Source of the DNA: Bacteroidota bacterium
Lineage (GTDB): Bacteria; Bacteroidota; Ignavibacteria; Ignavibacteriales; Ignavibacteriaceae
DNA length: 64,000 nt
Assembly (NCBI GenBank): GCA_021824145.1
Contig: JAKALM010000005.1
Location: forward strand, 121,872 to 185,871
Direction of reading: 5' to 3'
The notes beneath the pieces were generated by a model, which was given only the letters and a program-made list of their open reading frames with translations, made no database searches and was not told the DNA's origin. Shown here in pieces: positions 63,957-64,000 of the stretch (position 1 is the first letter of the stretch; the number at the start of each line of letters is the position of its first letter). Both the position numbers and the translations under genes were made by a program.

Positions 63957-64000
63957 TGTTTTACGCTGCTGTAAGAATCCCGATGATCTTTGGTTTTAGA

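Overview
The window is AT-rich bacterial chromosome from a free-living member of the Bacteroidota/Chlorobiota radiation, most probably an Ignavibacteria relative. The evidence is a type IX secretion (T9SS type A) C-terminal sorting domain on the protein at 12073-13953, several carboxypeptidase-regulatory plus beta-barrel outer-membrane proteins, an HU-fold/SPOR protein, TTG and GTG starts paired with clear Shine-Dalgarno sites, and strongly A/T-ending codons. No phage, insertion sequence, rRNA operon or CRISPR array was found. This is core-genome territory with a few decayed or accessory patches (about 9.3-10.2 kb and 13.95-14.4 kb).

Layout. 1-1.44 kb: end of a glycosyltransferase family 9 operon. 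1.6-9.3 kb: a short-chain dehydrogenase, a large TonB-receptor-like barrel, an M1 peptidase and a secreted GH27 alpha-galactosidase, with a REP-like palindromic element between the last two. 9.3-15.5 kb: a gene-poor stretch with a probable methyltransferase remnant, a small barrel protein, a cupin, a TTG-started small protein, a secreted T9SS substrate, a RibD-like reductase and a DoxX protein. 15.6-23.5 kb: an HTH-EIIA regulator followed by a six-gene membrane complex that looks like a group 4 hydrogenase but whose large subunit has lost all four Ni-binding cysteines. It therefore fits the energy-converting hydrogenase-related (Ehr) class. 23.8-28.4 kb: malic enzyme plus the NfnA/NfnB transhydrogenase pair. 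28.5-34.5 kb: a tripartite RND efflux system with a PII-like protein. 34.7-36.3 kb: small proteins, one with a STAS fold.

36.4-42.2 kb: the housekeeping run purC, DUF971, pgsA, pgpA, cinA, thpR, recA, recX. 42.2-46.2 kb: Nudix hydrolase, L,D-transpeptidase-like lipoprotein, aldose epimerase and murB. 46.3-49.5 kb: phenylalanine hydroxylase, peroxiredoxin, PTPS, folE and an SDR, which together read as a tetrahydrobiopterin production and use module. 49.6-51.8 kb: an ECF sigma/anti-sigma pair flanked by two periplasmic Spy/CpxP-like proteins. 51.9 kb: tRNA-Leu(GAG). 52.1-53.4 kb: a carboxymuconolactone-decarboxylase-like protein and a barrel protein. 53.6-61.5 kb: a same-strand envelope block made of DUF92, a 991-residue TPR protein, an outer-membrane barrel, an HU/TM/SPOR protein and TonB. 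61.5-63.7 kb: three small membrane proteins (one DUF2085) and an NHL-repeat protein. 63.85 kb: tRNA-Gln(CTG).

How the genes fit together. The Ehr-like complex (ion-pumping membrane arm plus Fe-S peripheral arm), malic enzyme and Nfn are adjacent, same-strand redox genes that could connect ferredoxin, NAD(P)H and an ion gradient. The pterin cluster supplies the cofactor of the hydroxylase it sits beside. The 54-61 kb block combines periplasmic TPR scaffolding, an outer-membrane barrel, a peptidoglycan-binding SPOR protein and a TonB energiser, and is the best candidate here for an incompletely described envelope machine. All assignments were made by eye from motifs; no database search was run.
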